Below, piece by piece: positions 62,936 to 64,000 of a stretch of DNA of 64,000 nucleotides. The stretch comes from Cyathus striatus. Its lineage: Eukaryota; Basidiomycota; Agaricomycetes; Agaricales; Nidulariaceae. The position numbers and the translations under genes are program-made. The stretch's first letter is position 1, and each line of letters begins with the position of its first letter. The stretch lies in contig JAOVFP010000023.1 in the NCBI GenBank assembly GCA_025738555.1, positions 1,426,001 through 1,490,000 on the forward strand, given 5' to 3'. The notes below the pieces were generated by a model that saw only the letters and a list, made by a program, of their open reading frames with translations, was not told the origin of the DNA and ran no database searches.

Positions 62936-63736
62936 GGGTTGGGTTTAGGTTGGACTTTTGGTTCGGATTGTTTTGGATGGAGACATCTTTTTTTGATTGT
63001 TAATACGCATTTTTGTATGGACATGATTATTTAACTTGTTTTTTTTTACATTGTTCCAGAGTGGCTGTTTACATGTAAGAGGGACAGTAGATGACTATTC
63101 GAGGGATACTTATGCGCTAGGCTGTCCAGGAAGGTTTAACGGAGGATAGAAGGCACAACCTTTCATAGCAATGGCTCACTGCCTAAGCTCAGAGATACGA
63201 ACTAGATAGCATTTGATTGATATCTTTCCATTGAATACAGCCATCGTGGAGCATCATCCCAAGTACCATTTTTACCTAGAGATAAAATCAGTCAGCATTA
63301 AGAATACCACAATGTAAACATAGAGTATAGATGGTTCAGATTTCCGTTCTTGACCTGCACACACGAGCGGTTCCTTCCCTAGGGAAGTGTACCAGAACGT
63401 ATATACAAGTCGGGGGTTTCACAGAGTCTGCCTGGAATGCAGGACTCTCCGGGGTGTGAAGTTGACATCACTTCGGGAGAATAGAATAAGAACTTACTGA
63501 TGGACAATGGGCGTGAATGTCTTGTTGTGGATGTTGACGCGGGGGACGTGTGGTGGACAATGGAGAATATAAACAGCTTTGAGTGCAAACAAGTGTCAAT
63601 AACGCGTCTCATCCATCAAACCGTTGGTCGAGTGTGTTATGTACATGACGTGAACCAGACGCGACGATAAGACAGCGACCTAAATATCTACAGGACCATA
63701 TATCCCCTTGATTTATCCACTATTTATGCTTCAAAT
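62936..63736. other. Intergenic region
   Basis: About 800 bp with only short antisense frames and no recognisable gene or repeat. Confidence 0.4.
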
Positions 63737-64000
63737 ATGCCACAAATCCACCTAGGAGCTATACCCATGATATCCATTACTTCCCCCACACCACCCCGTC
63801 CAGCTGGGCTCCTTAACGGAACAGCGTCGGCGACTGGCACACCGACGCCAAAGGGACTTCCGTTTCTCAATGCACCATATACTGCACATGCTAGTCCTCC
63901 TGTGCGCATACACCCTGCTTACCGACTTCTATATCGTGGTGCTTTATCGCTTCCGGACTCGCATCTCCTACTCGATGGGTTGACGTTTGCTGCGCGACTG
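63737..64000 (+). CDS. Start of an unrecognised gene, running off the window
   Basis: From the ATG at 63737 the frame stays open for 88 codons to the window edge with no stop. Composition changes from Pro/Thr/Ala-rich (ITSPTPPRPAGLLNG) to a more ordered-looking segment (VRIHPAYRLLYRGALSLPDS). A second ATG lies at 63767. The length and codon pattern suggest a true coding exon. I do not recognise the product. Confidence 0.5.
   Translation, partial: MPQIHLGAIPMISITSPTPPRPAGLLNGTASATGTPTPKGLPFLNAPYTAHASPPVRIHPAYRLLYRGALSLPDSHLLLDGLTFAARL

Overview
The window is nuclear DNA of a filamentous fungus, most likely an Agaricomycete (mushroom-forming basidiomycete). The evidence is many short GT-AG introns (about 45-100 bp) that interrupt nearly every gene, a CBM1-tagged mannanase, a GH30 galactanase, several basidiomycete-style paralogues, and dense intergenic DNA with small DNA transposons and a solo LTR. 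I saw no bacterial, viral or CRISPR features and recognised no tRNA or rRNA gene. Exon joins below were worked out by hand from splice signals and reading frame.

Layout. 1-3480 (-): PMR1-type Golgi Ca2+/Mn2+ P-type ATPase, 3' end off the window. 4526-7713 (+): DH-BAR-SH3 Rho/Cdc42 exchange factor. 8062-10720 (-): FAD-linked oxidoreductase with a large disordered insert. 10.7-15.3 kb: gene-poor, with two non-autonomous inverted-repeat elements. 15318-15954 (-): Yar1-like ankyrin protein. 16720-18874 (+): multipass membrane protein of unknown function. 19.6-29.6 kb: carbohydrate-active neighbourhood (GH30 endo-beta-1,6-galactanase, cellulose-synthase-like GT2, CBM1-GH5 mannanase) that also holds a CHY zinc-finger gene and a solo LTR. 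30508-33998 (+): F-BAR/SH3 cytokinesis-type protein with polyglutamine tracts. 35-37.5 kb: a small one-helix membrane protein, coatomer zeta and a NIF3-like protein. 37821-40560 (+): secreted 5'-nucleotidase-like metallophosphoesterase. 41.0-44.2 kb: tandem pair of N2227 (carnosine N-methyltransferase-like) genes, the first degraded. 45221-47639 (-): four-RRM Nrd1/Mrn1 RNA-binding protein. 48098-50027 (-): MCT-like MFS transporter. 51.7-59.1 kb: five tandem CAP/PR-1 (Pry-like) secreted-protein genes. 59547-60785 (+): RS-rich nuclear protein. 61301-62935 (+): saccharopine-dehydrogenase-like oxidoreductase. 63737-64000 (+): start of an open gene running off the window.

The most noteworthy system is the CAP array. 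Five same-strand copies share one seven-exon architecture with an invariant 12-nt internal microexon and a TATA-like box 66-88 bp before each ATG. The copies are at different fates: two canonical, one with a frameshifting indel apparently rescued by a 3' splice site 4 nt downstream, one with a single in-frame nonsense codon, and one that has lost the conserved CAP histidine. The N2227 pair and the transposon footprints point the same way, to active local duplication and decay between otherwise conserved housekeeping genes.
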